Source: Leekyejoonella antrihumi
GTDB taxonomy: Bacteria > Actinomycetota > Actinomycetes > Actinomycetales > Dermatophilaceae
NCBI RefSeq assembly: GCF_007845645.1
Contig: NZ_VCQV01000009.1
Coordinates: 62,001 to 126,000 of the forward strand
DNA: 64,000 bases
Reading direction: 5' to 3'
Shown: piece after piece, positions 35,181 to 44,404 of the stretch
Numbering within the stretch: position 1 is the stretch's first letter
Layout of the letters: each line of letters begins with the position of its first letter
The notes under the pieces: generated by a model
What the model was told of the DNA's origin: nothing
What the model saw: the letters and a program-made list of their open reading frames with translations, nothing else
Database searches by the model: none
Program-made: the position numbers and the translations under genes

Positions 35181-35942
35181 CTACTCGTCGACATCCTCTG
35201 GGCTCACCGTCGACACGTGCAGGATCCCGTCCATCTCGCTCAAGGACGTCATGAGCAGCTCGAGGTCACCGCGTCCGCCCAGCTGCACCTTCACCTCGAC
35301 CGAGGGCCCCTCGGGCGCGACTACTCGACGGCTCGGCGAGGTCTTGCGGCCCGGGCGGTGGTGCGTGGTGCTCATTCCGGCGACGACGAAGCCGGACTGG
35401 GTGACCACGGACAGCACCTCCCGCAGGAGACCGCGGCCGTCGAGGTAGTGCACCCGCAGGGCCGGCCACGGGCTGATCACCCGACGCGCAATGAGGTTGG
35501 CGGCCGGTGGCAGAAGCAGGATGGCCAGGAAGTATCCGATGGTGCTTGCCACGGCGAGGATCTCCAGACCCGCCCCTGCGGCTGCACCCACAGCGGCCGT
35601 CAGCCAGATGCTTGCCGCCGTGGTGAGCCCTCGCACCGATCCCCGTCGGACGAAGATGATGCCGCCACCGATGAACCCGAGGCCGGTCACGATCTGGGCA
35701 GCAACACGGGACGGATCGAGGACCACACGGGGGCCGAGCACGTCGGTGAAGCCGTACTTGCTCACGAGCATGAAGAGCGCAGAGGCGAACCCGACGACGG
35801 TGTAGGTCCGCACCCCGGCGGCCCGCTGCTTGAGCTCCCGCTCGAGGCCGATGACCGCGGACAGGCCGAAGGCGATCGCGAGCTCACCGATCTGTGTCCA
35901 CCCCTGCCCGACGGGCTCATCGAACGCGGCGTGGATGATCAT
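35181..35942 (-). CDS. MgtC/SapB family membrane protein
   Basis: A 253-aa protein with four to five N-terminal hydrophobic segments and a soluble C-terminus. The MgtC signature is visible: LSAVIGLERELKQRAAGVRT near residue 30, VTGLGFIGGGIIFVRRGSVR near 85, then GLTTAASIWLTAAVGAAAG. The C-terminal ~80 residues resemble the ACT-like domain of long MgtC members. MgtC proteins support survival under low Mg2+ and affect ATP synthase or potassium balance, although the exact mechanism varies. It precedes the LLM gene on the same strand. Confidence 0.88.
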   Translation of the reverse strand: MIIHAAFDEPVGQGWTQIGELAIAFGLSAVIGLERELKQRAAGVRTYTVVGFASALFMLVSKYGFTDVLGPRVVLDPSRVAAQIVTGLGFIGGGIIFVRRGSVRGLTTAASIWLTAAVGAAAGAGLEILAVASTIGYFLAILLLPPAANLIARRVISPWPALRVHYLDGRGLLREVLSVVTQSGFVVAGMSTTHHRPGRKTSPSRRVVAPEGPSVEVKVQLGGRGDLELLMTSLSEMDGILHVSTVSPEDVDE

Positions 35943-35951
35943 GGGTCAAAC

Positions 35952-37427
35952 TTAGGGCAGCACACTGCGCCAGGTAGTCGTCGACTCCCGCGTGACGTGC
36001 CCGGCGTCGTTGGTGATTGTGATGGTGCGCCGTGTCAGGTCGTAGGTCGTGCCGTTGTGCTCGATCACCCATCCGTCGCCGGTCGGAGCGGGATCATCGA
36101 TCTCGATTCCCGCATCGTGGGGGTTCGTGACGACATAGCCGCGGTAGTAGTAGCGACCGTTCGCCGTCTGACAGACGACGGTCTGGAACGTCGCGGACGC
36201 GGCGACTGTCATCGCGGGGTCATCGGCATTGCAGCGTGCGCGGGGGTCCGCCCACCCCTGCCAGTCGTACCCGTCCCCCGGGCCAATGGTCGCGGCAGTG
36301 GACGCCGGTGCCGCGCCGGACGACCCGGCGGATGACGCGGATGTGCGAACCGATGTCGCCGAGCCGCCGACTGTCGGTGATGTGGTCGCGGCCGGCTCGC
36401 CGCTGTCGGCGGCCGTGACGCCGGTCGTCTGTCCTGCCGCCGACGCCTGCGAACCACCATTGCCGAGGATCAGCCACAGCGCGACAGCGGCCGCAGCGAC
36501 GATCACAGCCGCGGCGGCCAGCCACCACATTCGGTTGGAGCGCGGCGCAACCGGCACGGGCACCGGCGATGGTGGTCGAGGGGTGCCGGTCGACGCCGAC
36601 CCGTGCAACGCCTCTTCGGCGGCCCGAGCGAGCGCACCCGCGGTGGTGAAGCGGTGGTCCGGCGACTTCCCCAGTCCGCGTTGCAGCACCTGATCGAACG
36701 CGGCGGGTGCGCCGAAGGGCTGCACCGACGGGGGTGGTGAGTAGAGGTGCGCTTGGATCTGGGCGGCGACGTCGCCGCCGGCGAAGGGCTTGCTGCCGGT
36801 GAGGCACTCGAAGAGGACGCAGGCCAACGAGTAGACATCGGACCGCGCGGTGGCCGGATCGCTGCCAAATCGTTCGGGTGCCATGTAGGACAGAGATCCC
36901 ATCGCTCCGCCATCCTCGGTCATGCGGCTGTCCGCGCTGCGGCTCGCAATTCCGAAGTCGGCGAGGTAGGCGAACCCGCTCGGCATCACCAGGATGTTCG
37001 CCGGCTTGATGTCGCGGTGCACCAGGCCATCGGCGTGTGCGGCATCGAGGGCGGCAGCGACCTGCGCGGCGATGCGCACGGCATACTCCGGGTTGAGTGC
37101 GCCACCGGATCGCAGAACCGACAGCAGATCCCGGCCCTTCACCAGGCGCATGTCGATGTAGAGGACTCCGTCGATCTCACCGAAGTCGTGGATCGGGATG
37201 ATGTGCGGCTCCTGAAGTCGCGCGGCGGTGCGGGCTTCCTGCCGGAAACGCTCCTGGTAGGCGGGATCCGAGGCGAGGTCCGCGGGCAGCAGCTTGAGCG
37301 CGACGGTGCGGTCCTTGCGGGTGTCATACGCGGTGTAGATCACGCCCATGCCACCGCGCCCGAGCAACGACTGGAGCCGGTAGGGACCAAAGCGCGTGCC
37401 TACCCGCTCTGTGCCGCTATCGCTCAT
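35952..37427 (-). CDS. Membrane serine/threonine protein kinase
   Basis: A 491-aa PknB-like kinase. The kinase domain spans residues ~15-270: Gly loop LGRGGMGVIY, VALKLLP with the ATP Lys, HRDIKPANIL catalytic loop, DFG in LADFGIAS, and SYMAPERF. A Pro-rich linker leads to a single membrane span (WWLAAAAVIVAAAAVALWLI) near residue 315. An external Ser/Thr/Ala-rich stretch and a ~100-aa extracellular domain of unknown fold follow. No PASTA repeats are seen, so the sensed signal is unknown. ATG 37427 is used; a GTG lies two codons upstream. Confidence 0.9.
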   Translation of the reverse strand: MSDSGTERVGTRFGPYRLQSLLGRGGMGVIYTAYDTRKDRTVALKLLPADLASDPAYQERFRQEARTAARLQEPHIIPIHDFGEIDGVLYIDMRLVKGRDLLSVLRSGGALNPEYAVRIAAQVAAALDAAHADGLVHRDIKPANILVMPSGFAYLADFGIASRSADSRMTEDGGAMGSLSYMAPERFGSDPATARSDVYSLACVLFECLTGSKPFAGGDVAAQIQAHLYSPPPSVQPFGAPAAFDQVLQRGLGKSPDHRFTTAGALARAAEEALHGSASTGTPRPPSPVPVPVAPRSNRMWWLAAAAVIVAAAAVALWLILGNGGSQASAAGQTTGVTAADSGEPAATTSPTVGGSATSVRTSASSAGSSGAAPASTAATIGPGDGYDWQGWADPRARCNADDPAMTVAASATFQTVVCQTANGRYYYRGYVVTNPHDAGIEIDDPAPTGDGWVIEHNGTTYDLTRRTITITNDAGHVTRESTTTWRSVLP

Positions 37428-37564
37428 CGTCACACCTCAGGATCGTCGTCATGGCCCCGGACAGACTATCCGGGGACGATCTAGCACGTACCTATGCGCT
37501 CAGGTCGACGACAGGGAGCTCAACATCTGACCGGGACGCGGTCGGCGGGCATACGCTGCCGACC

Positions 37565-39028
37565 ATGGTGAAATTCCCCAAGACCGCCGCGACCGTTGCT
37601 GCAGTGGGTGCGGGGCTCCTCGGCGCCGCCGGTGCGACGGCGACATACCGACCGCAGCGCCGGCCCGGCGCCCCGGCGGGGCACCCAGCGGGCTTCGAGG
37701 CCCTGCGCGAGTCGGTCGTCGGCAAGCTGCAAGCGGCTGTCCGGTGCCCGACCGTGTCGTACCCGGAGGAAGAACGAATCGACATCGCGCCGTTCGACGA
37801 GCTGCACGCGCTGCTGCGCGAGCAGTTCCCCCGTCTGCATGCCGGGCTGGGGCTCACGCGGGTGGGTCGGCACGGTCTGCTCTTCCACTGGAAGGGCCGC
37901 GGTCCCGGCGACCCGGTCGTGCTGATGGCCCACCAGGACGTCGTCCCGATCGACAAGGATGCCGCCTGGGCGCACCCGGCGTTCGGCGCCGAGGTGGCAG
38001 ACGGAATGCTCTGGGGGCGCGGGACTCTCGACGACAAGGGCTGCCTCATCACCACGTGTGAGGCTGTGGAGCGGCTCCTGCAGAAGGGATTCGTGCCGGC
38101 GCGAGACGTCTACCTGTCGTTCGGCGCCAACGAGGAGGTCGGTGGAGACTGCGCGACGCTGGCCGCCGCGGAGCTGGAGCGGCGCGGTGTGCACCCCTGG
38201 TTCGTGCTCGATGAGGGCGGAGCGCTCGCCGGCGGCGCCTTCCCCGGCGTGGCTGCGCCGATCGCGGTGATCGGAGTCGCCGAGAAGGGCACCACCAATC
38301 TCGAGCTGCGCACGCACGGGCCTGGCGGACACGCCTCCACACCCGCGCGAAACGACACCACGGCGCGACTCGCCCGCGCGATCCTGCGCCTGGAGGACAA
38401 CCCGTTTCCCCCGCGGATACCGGTGGCCACGGTCGAGATGGTCGACCGGCTCGGGCGACACGCGGCGTTGCCGGTCCGCGCCGCGTTCGCGCTGACCCGC
38501 CGCCTGCCGGGTGTGCTGAGCGTGGCCTTCGACCGCCTCGGGCCGGAGACCGCCGGGATGACCCGCACCACGCTGGCCGTCACCCAGCTGTTCGGGGCAC
38601 CGGGACCCAACGTCATACCCAGCACCGCCTCCGCGGTCGTGAACCTGCGGGTGATGATCGGTGAGACCGTCCAGGACTGCATCGACCGCATCCGCAAGGT
38701 CATCGCCGACGACAGCGTCGAGATCAACGTCCTCATGCGCACCGAGCCGAGCGCGCTGTCACCATCCAGTGGTCCCGCCTGGGACCACCTGGTCTCGAGC
38801 ATCGCCGACGTGTTCCCGGAAGCCATCCCCTCCCCCTACCTCATGATGGGCGGCACGGACTCCCGCTTCCTCACCCACCTGTGCCCGAACGTCTACCGGT
38901 TCGCACCCTTTCGAATGTCCAAGGCCCAGCGTGAGAGCATCCACAGCTACGACGAGCGCATCGGCGTGGACGCCGTCGCCGAGGGCGTGCTCTGGTACCA
39001 ACACCTGATCGAGGGCCTACCCGGGTGA
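37565..39028 (+). CDS. M20 family metallopeptidase
   Basis: A 487-aa M20/M25/M40 di-zinc peptidase. An N-terminal hydrophobic stretch (TVAAVGAGLLGAAGATATY) may anchor or export it. Metal ligands are seen in VVLMAHQDVVPID near residue 120, LWGRGTLDDKGCL near 147, SFGANEEVGGDC near 185 and a final YDERIGVDAVAEG. The lid domain lies between. It resembles carboxypeptidase S/Gly-X carboxypeptidases. The GTG of the MFS transporter overlaps its TGA, so the pair may hydrolyse and move the same compounds, which is an inference from coupling only. Confidence 0.9.
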   Translation: MVKFPKTAATVAAVGAGLLGAAGATATYRPQRRPGAPAGHPAGFEALRESVVGKLQAAVRCPTVSYPEEERIDIAPFDELHALLREQFPRLHAGLGLTRVGRHGLLFHWKGRGPGDPVVLMAHQDVVPIDKDAAWAHPAFGAEVADGMLWGRGTLDDKGCLITTCEAVERLLQKGFVPARDVYLSFGANEEVGGDCATLAAAELERRGVHPWFVLDEGGALAGGAFPGVAAPIAVIGVAEKGTTNLELRTHGPGGHASTPARNDTTARLARAILRLEDNPFPPRIPVATVEMVDRLGRHAALPVRAAFALTRRLPGVLSVAFDRLGPETAGMTRTTLAVTQLFGAPGPNVIPSTASAVVNLRVMIGETVQDCIDRIRKVIADDSVEINVLMRTEPSALSPSSGPAWDHLVSSIADVFPEAIPSPYLMMGGTDSRFLTHLCPNVYRFAPFRMSKAQRESIHSYDERIGVDAVAEGVLWYQHLIEGLPG

Positions 39029-40488
39029 GCACCATCGTCGGACCGCCCCTGATGACGCTGCGTCGCGTCGTCGGACTGCTGGTCTGCGTGGAGCTGGTCA
39101 GTGGTGTCCTGCAGGGCTACTACACGCCGATCTACAGCGACATCGCGCATCACCTGTCCATCCACGACGCGGACGTCAACTGGTTCGAGGCCGCCCAGCT
39201 GGTGGTCAGCGCGATCGCCGTGCCGGTGCTGGCACGGATGGGTGATCTCATCGGCCACCGGAAGGTGCTGCTGATCACCTCTGCGCTCACCGCGCTCGCA
39301 TCCTGGGCGGTGGCCTTCGCGCCATCCTTCTCGAGCTTCCTGGTCGCCTGGGCCCTGCAGGGGTTCTACGTGGTGTGGCTGCCCATGGAGGTGTCGATCA
39401 TCCACAGTCGCACCGCCCGCTCGGGTGCACAGTCGCGCCTCACCCGGCGGGCCACGGCAACCCTCGTGGCGGCCTTGGAAACGGGTGTGATCGTGGGCGC
39501 CCTCGTCTCGGGCGCCATCGTCGGCCCCGTAGGCATCACGTTCGTCCTGATGATTCCCGCCGTCGCGGTGACCGGCTGCTTCGCCGTGGTCTGGTTCGGC
39601 ATCCGCGACACCGCCCGCACCTCGGCGGGTCGCCTCGACCTGCGCGGGGTGTCCATGGTTGTAGTGGTCCTCGCGCTGGTCATGGCCGGCCTGATCTTCA
39701 TCCGTCTGCACGGCGCCGGGAGCGTGCTCGCCTGGCTGCTGATCCTGGCCGGCCTGCTCATGCTGGTGCCCTTCGGGCGGATGGAGGCGGCCACCGAGGA
39801 GCCACTGATCGACGTGCGGCTGCTGCGCGATGCGCGGCAGTGGCCGGTCCAGCTGACCTCGTTCCTCTTCGGAATGTCCGTCCTCGGGGCGCAGATCCCG
39901 CTGTCGACGTTTGCGCGCACCGACCCGACCGTCACCGGATACGGTCTCGGTGCCTCAGCAAGCTTCGTGTCGGTGCTCGTGGGCGCCTACGTCATCACCA
40001 TGCTGGTCGGCGCCCTCTGCCTGCCGTACGCAGCACGGCGCCTGGGCCCGCGAGGCGCCCTGATCGCGGCGTGCACCCTGGTGGCCCTCGGATACGGCAT
40101 GTGGATCGTCATGCACAACGGTCTGGCCGCTGCCGTCACGAACATGTGCGTGATCGGGGCCGGCTCCGGTGCGCTCGTCGCCGCGCTCCCGGCGGCGGCC
40201 GCCTCCGCTGCACCCGCCGGCCGCACGGGTTTCGTCACCGGGATGACCAACACCACCAAGACCATCGGCGGGGCGATCGCCTCCGCGGTCTTTGCGATCG
40301 CGCTCGCCACGACCGGGTCTCTGGACACGGACACGGCCCACGCGCCGCTGTCAGGCTACCTGTGGATCTGGTCGGTCTGCGCCGGGACCGCACTGCTGGC
40401 CGCCGTCGCACTGCTCCTGGTGCCGCGCGGGTCATTCGCGGACCCCGCAGAGGTGATCGGGACGACCGTTTCGCGGGTCAGCGGATGA
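39025..40488 (+). CDS. MFS transporter, 14-helix drug-efflux-like
   Basis: A 487-aa major facilitator superfamily protein with 12-14 hydrophobic segments. The motif-A region is LARMGDLIGHRKVLLITSAL near residue 70 and the motif-C-like stretch is ALETGVIVGALVSGAIVGPV near 150. The overall layout resembles DHA2 (EmrB/QacA) efflux pumps. The substrate is unknown. The GTG start forms a GTGA overlap with the M20 peptidase stop. Confidence 0.87.
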   Translation: MSTIVGPPLMTLRRVVGLLVCVELVSGVLQGYYTPIYSDIAHHLSIHDADVNWFEAAQLVVSAIAVPVLARMGDLIGHRKVLLITSALTALASWAVAFAPSFSSFLVAWALQGFYVVWLPMEVSIIHSRTARSGAQSRLTRRATATLVAALETGVIVGALVSGAIVGPVGITFVLMIPAVAVTGCFAVVWFGIRDTARTSAGRLDLRGVSMVVVVLALVMAGLIFIRLHGAGSVLAWLLILAGLLMLVPFGRMEAATEEPLIDVRLLRDARQWPVQLTSFLFGMSVLGAQIPLSTFARTDPTVTGYGLGASASFVSVLVGAYVITMLVGALCLPYAARRLGPRGALIAACTLVALGYGMWIVMHNGLAAAVTNMCVIGAGSGALVAALPAAAASAAPAGRTGFVTGMTNTTKTIGGAIASAVFAIALATTGSLDTDTAHAPLSGYLWIWSVCAGTALLAAVALLLVPRGSFADPAEVIGTTVSRVSG

Positions 40489-40552
40489 GCGCGCCGCGCC
40501 AGCCGACCCCACAAACCCCGCGCCCCACCCCGTGCTGTGGCAGGGTGCAGCC

Positions 40553-41932
40553 GTGACCGAAGTCGGCAGCCGGCCCGGGCGAGCCTCCACGCCGGACCAG
40601 CAGCACCTGCAGCAGAAGTGGTACTGGTACGACTGGGCCTGCGCGTCGTACGTCACCGTGACGGCAACGGTGCTCTTCGCGCCCTACCTGACGTCGATCG
40701 CCAACAAGGCGGCGTGCCCGACCCAGGCGACCGACACGACCTGCCGCACCAACCTGCACCTGCTCGGCATCGCGGTCGCCCCGGGATCGCTCGTCCCCTA
40801 CACCCTGACGATCTCGACGATCATCTCCGCGCTGCTGATCATCCTGGCCGGTTCCTTCGTCGACCGATCCACCAGACCCATTCGCTATCTCGGCGGCTTC
40901 TGCTACGTCGGTGCCGCCGCTGCGGGCCTGATGTGCCTGATCGCCGGCTCCGACTGGCAGTTCGGGGTCGTCCTCGCGGTCATCGCCAACCTATGTCTGG
41001 CGGCGTCACTGGTCGTCTACAACGCGATCATGTGCCGCATCACCCCTCCCGACGACCGGGACCGGATCTCGAGCAAGGGGTGGTCCTACGGCTATCTCGG
41101 TGGTGGGATCCTGCTCGCCGCGAACCTGGTGCTTCTCAGCACCCACACCTCGATGGGCCTGGACACCGGGCAGGCCGTGCGGATCAGCTTTGCCGTGTCC
41201 GGTGCCTGGTGGGCGCTGTTCGCGCTCATCCCGCTGCGCGGCCTACGCCACCTGCACAATGAGCCGATGCCGCGCGAGGGGCCGGCCGCCGCCAGCAGCA
41301 TCAGGCAGCTGCGGGAGACCTTCCGCGAGCTGCGCCGCTACCCGCAGACCATGCGCTTCCTGCTGTCCTACCTCTTCTACAACGACGGCATTCAGACAGT
41401 GATTGCCAGCGCCAGCCTCTACGGCGTGCAGCAGCTGAAGCTCAGCGACAACCAGATGGTCATCACGATCCTGCTGGTCCAGTTCGTCGCCTTCGGCGGC
41501 GCGCTCGCGTTCGGCCGGATGGCGGGGAAGTACGGTGCCAAGCGGCTCGTCCTGGCCAGCCTCTTCCTGTGGACCGCAGTCGTCATCGTGGCGTTCTTCA
41601 TCCCGGAGCGCCAGTTCGCACTGTGGCTCGTGCTCGCGGTGTGCATCGGCACGGTGCTCGGCGGCAGCCAGTCGCTCAGCCGCTCTCTCTACAGCCATCT
41701 GGTGCCCCACGGGCGTGAGTCGGAGTTCTTCAGCCTCTACCAGGCGATGGAGCGCGGCACCAGCTGGCTGGGCACCTTCATCTTCGGCCTGGTCTACCAG
41801 CTGTTCCACGACTACCGGCTCTCCATAGTGGCGCTGATCATCTTCTTCGGCGTGGGTGGCGCGCTGCTGCGCACCGTGCGCGTGCGTGACGGCATCGAGG
41901 CCGCCGGCAACACACCCCCGCGGGTCGTCTGA
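40553..41932 (+). CDS. UMF1-type MFS transporter
   Basis: A 459-aa membrane protein of the UMF1 (Atg22-like) MFS family, with about 12 hydrophobic segments. Typical stretches: WYWYDWACASYVTVTATVLF near the start, FVDRSTRPIRYLGGFCY near residue 105, NAIMCRITPPDDRDRISSKG near 160 and LFYNDGIQTVIASASLYG near 280. The family name comes from fungal vacuolar Atg22, and bacterial substrates are unknown. GTG 40553 is chosen; a further ATG lies 21 bp upstream. The gene follows the DHA2-like MFS gene by 65 bp. Confidence 0.9.
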   Translation: MTEVGSRPGRASTPDQQHLQQKWYWYDWACASYVTVTATVLFAPYLTSIANKAACPTQATDTTCRTNLHLLGIAVAPGSLVPYTLTISTIISALLIILAGSFVDRSTRPIRYLGGFCYVGAAAAGLMCLIAGSDWQFGVVLAVIANLCLAASLVVYNAIMCRITPPDDRDRISSKGWSYGYLGGGILLAANLVLLSTHTSMGLDTGQAVRISFAVSGAWWALFALIPLRGLRHLHNEPMPREGPAAASSIRQLRETFRELRRYPQTMRFLLSYLFYNDGIQTVIASASLYGVQQLKLSDNQMVITILLVQFVAFGGALAFGRMAGKYGAKRLVLASLFLWTAVVIVAFFIPERQFALWLVLAVCIGTVLGGSQSLSRSLYSHLVPHGRESEFFSLYQAMERGTSWLGTFIFGLVYQLFHDYRLSIVALIIFFGVGGALLRTVRVRDGIEAAGNTPPRVV

Positions 41933-42139
41933 CCAGCCGAACCCAGGAGGTTCCCAGCCGATGTCAGGTAAGTCACAGGCGCAGATCGCAACCTTCTGCG
42001 ATGCTCGGACGTCCTACCTGGTGTAGGACGCGCGGCGGCGCCATCCGAGGGAACATCTCGACTGGCCCCGACGTTGCAGCACATAGATCGCTGTGGCAGA
42101 AAACCGGAATGCCGTGGCTGGCGGAATGGGGATGAACTG

Positions 42140-42499
42140 ATGGCAGAACGTTCGTTGCGAGGAACCAACCTCGGCACGTTGTCGCTGGAGACCGAAGAGG
42201 GTATTGCCTTCAGTGAGCGACAGATCGTGCGCTACAAGTGCCCGAACGGGCACATCAGCGAGCTCCCGTTCTCGGTCGAGGCCGATATACCTGGACTGTG
42301 GGAGTGCCGCTGTGGCGCGGAGGCGCTTCTGGTCGACGGCCCGGAGCCGGAGCGCAAGCCCGTCAAACCGCAGCGCACCCACTGGGACATGCTGCTGGAG
42401 CGCCGCTCGATCCCGGAGCTGGAGGAACTGCTCGAGGAGCGGCTCACGCTGCTGCGCAAGTCCCGCGGGGAGAAGCCGCGGCGTAAGCGCACCGCCTGA
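42140..42499 (+). CDS. rbpA: RNA polymerase-binding protein RbpA
   Basis: A 119-aa RbpA, the actinobacterial RNA polymerase accessory protein that binds the principal sigma factor and stabilises open complexes. The core RYKCPNGHISELPFSVEADI and WECRCGAEALLVDG (the RbpA core domain with its Cys residues) spans about residues 30-70. The C-terminal sigma-interaction domain holds the conserved basic linker PVKPQRTHWDMLLERRSIPE. ATG 42140 gives the usual length. A strong hairpin terminator follows. Confidence 0.95.
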   Translation: MAERSLRGTNLGTLSLETEEGIAFSERQIVRYKCPNGHISELPFSVEADIPGLWECRCGAEALLVDGPEPERKPVKPQRTHWDMLLERRSIPELEELLEERLTLLRKSRGEKPRRKRTA

Positions 42500-42520
42500 C
42501 CCTCCCCAAGCCAAACGCCG

Positions 42521-42560
42521 ACAACCGGCCCGACCACCGTGCGGTGATCGGGCCGGTTGT
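42521..42560 (+). terminator. Rho-independent-like hairpin after rbpA
   Basis: Perfect 13-bp stem (ACAACCGGCCCGA at 42521-42533 against 42548-42560) with a 14-nt interior that can pair further (CCACCGTGCGG). TTGCGCTCTC follows the stem. The position 22 bp after the rbpA stop supports termination. Confidence 0.8.
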
Positions 42561-42702
42561 TGCGCTCTCATCGACATCGAACCTGTCCGCCCTTTCGTCG
42601 ACATGGGCCGGCCCGGTGCTGGCCGGGTGCCTCCTCACCCTGAAGCCAAGGTCAGGGTCATCCCGGATATGCCAACACGTGGATTCCTGACATCCTCGGT
42701 GC

Positions 42703-43050
42703 ATGATGTCGACCAGGCTCGACGTGGCGGGCGCGCTGCGGGACCGGCCGGTCGGTGCGGGGTTCGCGCTGGCGGGTGGTTCGTCCGACTGTGCTAGGCC
42801 GCGATCAGTGGCTACTGGGGTGTGGGCGGCACCCTGTTGCTGGACACCGTTGGCGGTTCCACGGGCTGGTGCTGACTGGTGTCGGTCTGCTCGTGCAGGT
42901 GGGTGTCGTCACCGCATCCGCCACAGCCGATCAGCACGCCTTGGCGTGGCACGCCTACCTGTGGGACCCCTGGTTCCTCCTTTCGGGGAATTCTCACGCT
43001 GGTCGCCCTCCACAGCGTGCGACGCCGAGAGGTGCGCCGCGCTCAGGTCG
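42703..43050 (+). pseudogene. Degenerate DUF3995-like membrane protein remnant
   Basis: Two frames carry pieces of a DUF3995 protein. One, near 42816-42870, reads YWGVGGTLLLDTVGGS, the family start. Another, to 43040, reads LVLTGVGLLVQVGVVTASAT then ADQHALAWHAYLWDPWFLL, the family end. The middle is missing and no single frame spans both. The rest of this 585-bp gap (42500-43085) holds only the rbpA terminator. Confidence 0.5.
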
Positions 43051-43085
43051 GATCAGGCGGGCGCGAGAACAATTGATCCGCGGAC

Positions 43086-43607
43086 CTACGGAGTGTCGTC
43101 CTCATCGTCGTCGACGATCTCCCCTTCGATGACCTGATCATCGCCGCGCCGCGGACCCGTCGACCGCCACCCCATCGGCCCCATCGACCCCGACGGCCCC
43201 GCGACGGTGGCCCACATCCGCCGGGTGACCGCGAACTGCAGCAACAGGCGGGTCAACGGCCGGGTGAACGGCGCCACGAGGATGAGCCCGACCACATCCG
43301 TGACGAAGCCCGGGATCATCAAGAATGCTCCACCGACGAGCAGCAACGCCGTGTCGGTTAGCTCGCGAGCCGGCATCCGACCGGTCTGCAGCGCATCCTG
43401 CAGCTGCGTCCAGGTCGAGCTCCACTGCCGCCGGACCAGCCACCCGCCCGCGACCGAGAAGACGATCAGCAGTAGCAGCGTCCACCATCCGATGAGGTGT
43501 GCGACCAGCACGATGACGACGATCTCGACAACGGGCACCAGGAGCAGACCCACCAGCAGCAGCCTCGCCCACAGCGGGCGCGGGCGCGGCTCCACGGGCA
43601 CGGTCAC
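43086..43607 (-). CDS. FxsA family membrane protein
   Basis: A 173-aa protein with three hydrophobic segments (LLLVGLLLVPVVEIVVIVLV, IGWWTLLLLIVFSVAGGWLV and TALLLVGGAFLMIPGFVTDV). The GGxLLIxPGFxTD stretch is the FxsA hallmark. FxsA was named for suppression of phage T7 exclusion when overexpressed; its normal role is unknown. The C-terminus is acidic (IVDDDEDD). The GTG start overlaps the TGA of the mannosyltransferase as GTGA, making it the third gene of a coupled trio with lnt. Confidence 0.87.
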   Translation of the reverse strand: MTVPVEPRPRPLWARLLLVGLLLVPVVEIVVIVLVAHLIGWWTLLLLIVFSVAGGWLVRRQWSSTWTQLQDALQTGRMPARELTDTALLLVGGAFLMIPGFVTDVVGLILVAPFTRPLTRLLLQFAVTRRMWATVAGPSGSMGPMGWRSTGPRRGDDQVIEGEIVDDDEDDTP

Positions 43608-44404
43608 GAGGATCGGCCCCCAGCGCGGCCCGCGAGGCTGCGCAGCTGACCCCACCTGTGCTGGATACCCCACCCGGAGATCTTGGTGAGCGACTCCAGC
43701 ATGATGTCGCGACTCATCTTGGAGTCGCCGATCTCCCGCTCGACGAAGGTGATCGGCACCTCGACGATGGACAGGCCGGCCCGCAGCGTCTGCCAGGTCA
43801 GGTCCACCTGGAAGCAGTATCCCTGCGACGCGATTCCCTGAAGGCCGATGGTGCGCACCGTGCTCGCCCGGTAGACCCGGTAGCCGGCGGTCGCGTCCCC
43901 CACCGGCATACCCAGTAGCGCCCGCGTGTAGAGGTTGGCACCGCGGCTGAGCAGCTCTCGCTGCAGAGGCCAGTTGACCACCTTGCCGCCGGGCACCCAT
44001 CGGGAGCCGATCACCAGGTCGGCGTCCGCGGCGGCGGCCAGCATGTCCGGCAGCACCTCCGGCGGGTGTGACCCGTCCGCGTCGATCTCGACCAGGGCGT
44101 CGTAGCCGTGCTCAAGGCCCCACGCAAAACCGGCGAGGTAGGCTTTGCCGAGGCCTTCCTTGTCCTCCCGATGCATCACCCGCACGCGCGAGTCCGCCGC
44201 CGCCAGCTCGTCGGCGATCTTGCCGGTGCCGTCCGGCGAGTTGTCGTCGAGCACCATGATGTCGGCGTCGGGCACGCTCGAGCGCAGCCGCTGCACGATC
44301 AGCGGCAGATTCTCGTGCTCGTTGTAGGTCGGCACGAGCACCAGGACGTGCTCGAGCGGGCGACGATCCGGCGCCGTCGCGGGCCGGGGACTAGACGACT
44401 TCAT
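43604..44404 (-). CDS. Polyprenol monophosphomannose synthase
   Basis: A 266-aa family-2 glycosyltransferase of Ppm/DPM type, which transfers mannose from GDP-mannose to polyprenyl phosphate for lipoglycan and protein mannosylation. Residues ~20-240 form the GT-A fold: LVLVPTYNEHENLPLIVQRL, MVLDDNSPDGTGKIADEL, DADGSHPPEVLPDML with the DxD-like Asp residues, and QVDLTWQTLRAGLSIVEVPI. No membrane segments follow, so it is the soluble, synthase-only form. The ATG overlaps the lnt end by 14 bp. In mycobacteria this domain is fused to Lnt, whereas here the two are separate. Confidence 0.92.
   Translation of the reverse strand: MKSSSPRPATAPDRRPLEHVLVLVPTYNEHENLPLIVQRLRSSVPDADIMVLDDNSPDGTGKIADELAAADSRVRVMHREDKEGLGKAYLAGFAWGLEHGYDALVEIDADGSHPPEVLPDMLAAAADADLVIGSRWVPGGKVVNWPLQRELLSRGANLYTRALLGMPVGDATAGYRVYRASTVRTIGLQGIASQGYCFQVDLTWQTLRAGLSIVEVPITFVEREIGDSKMSRDIMLESLTKISGWGIQHRWGQLRSLAGRAGGRSS

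Noticed and set aside
39375-40556. 393-codon second frame inside the MFS gene
   Set aside because: Arg/Pro/His-rich, overlaps an MFS protein with clear membrane segments; it is a shadow frame.
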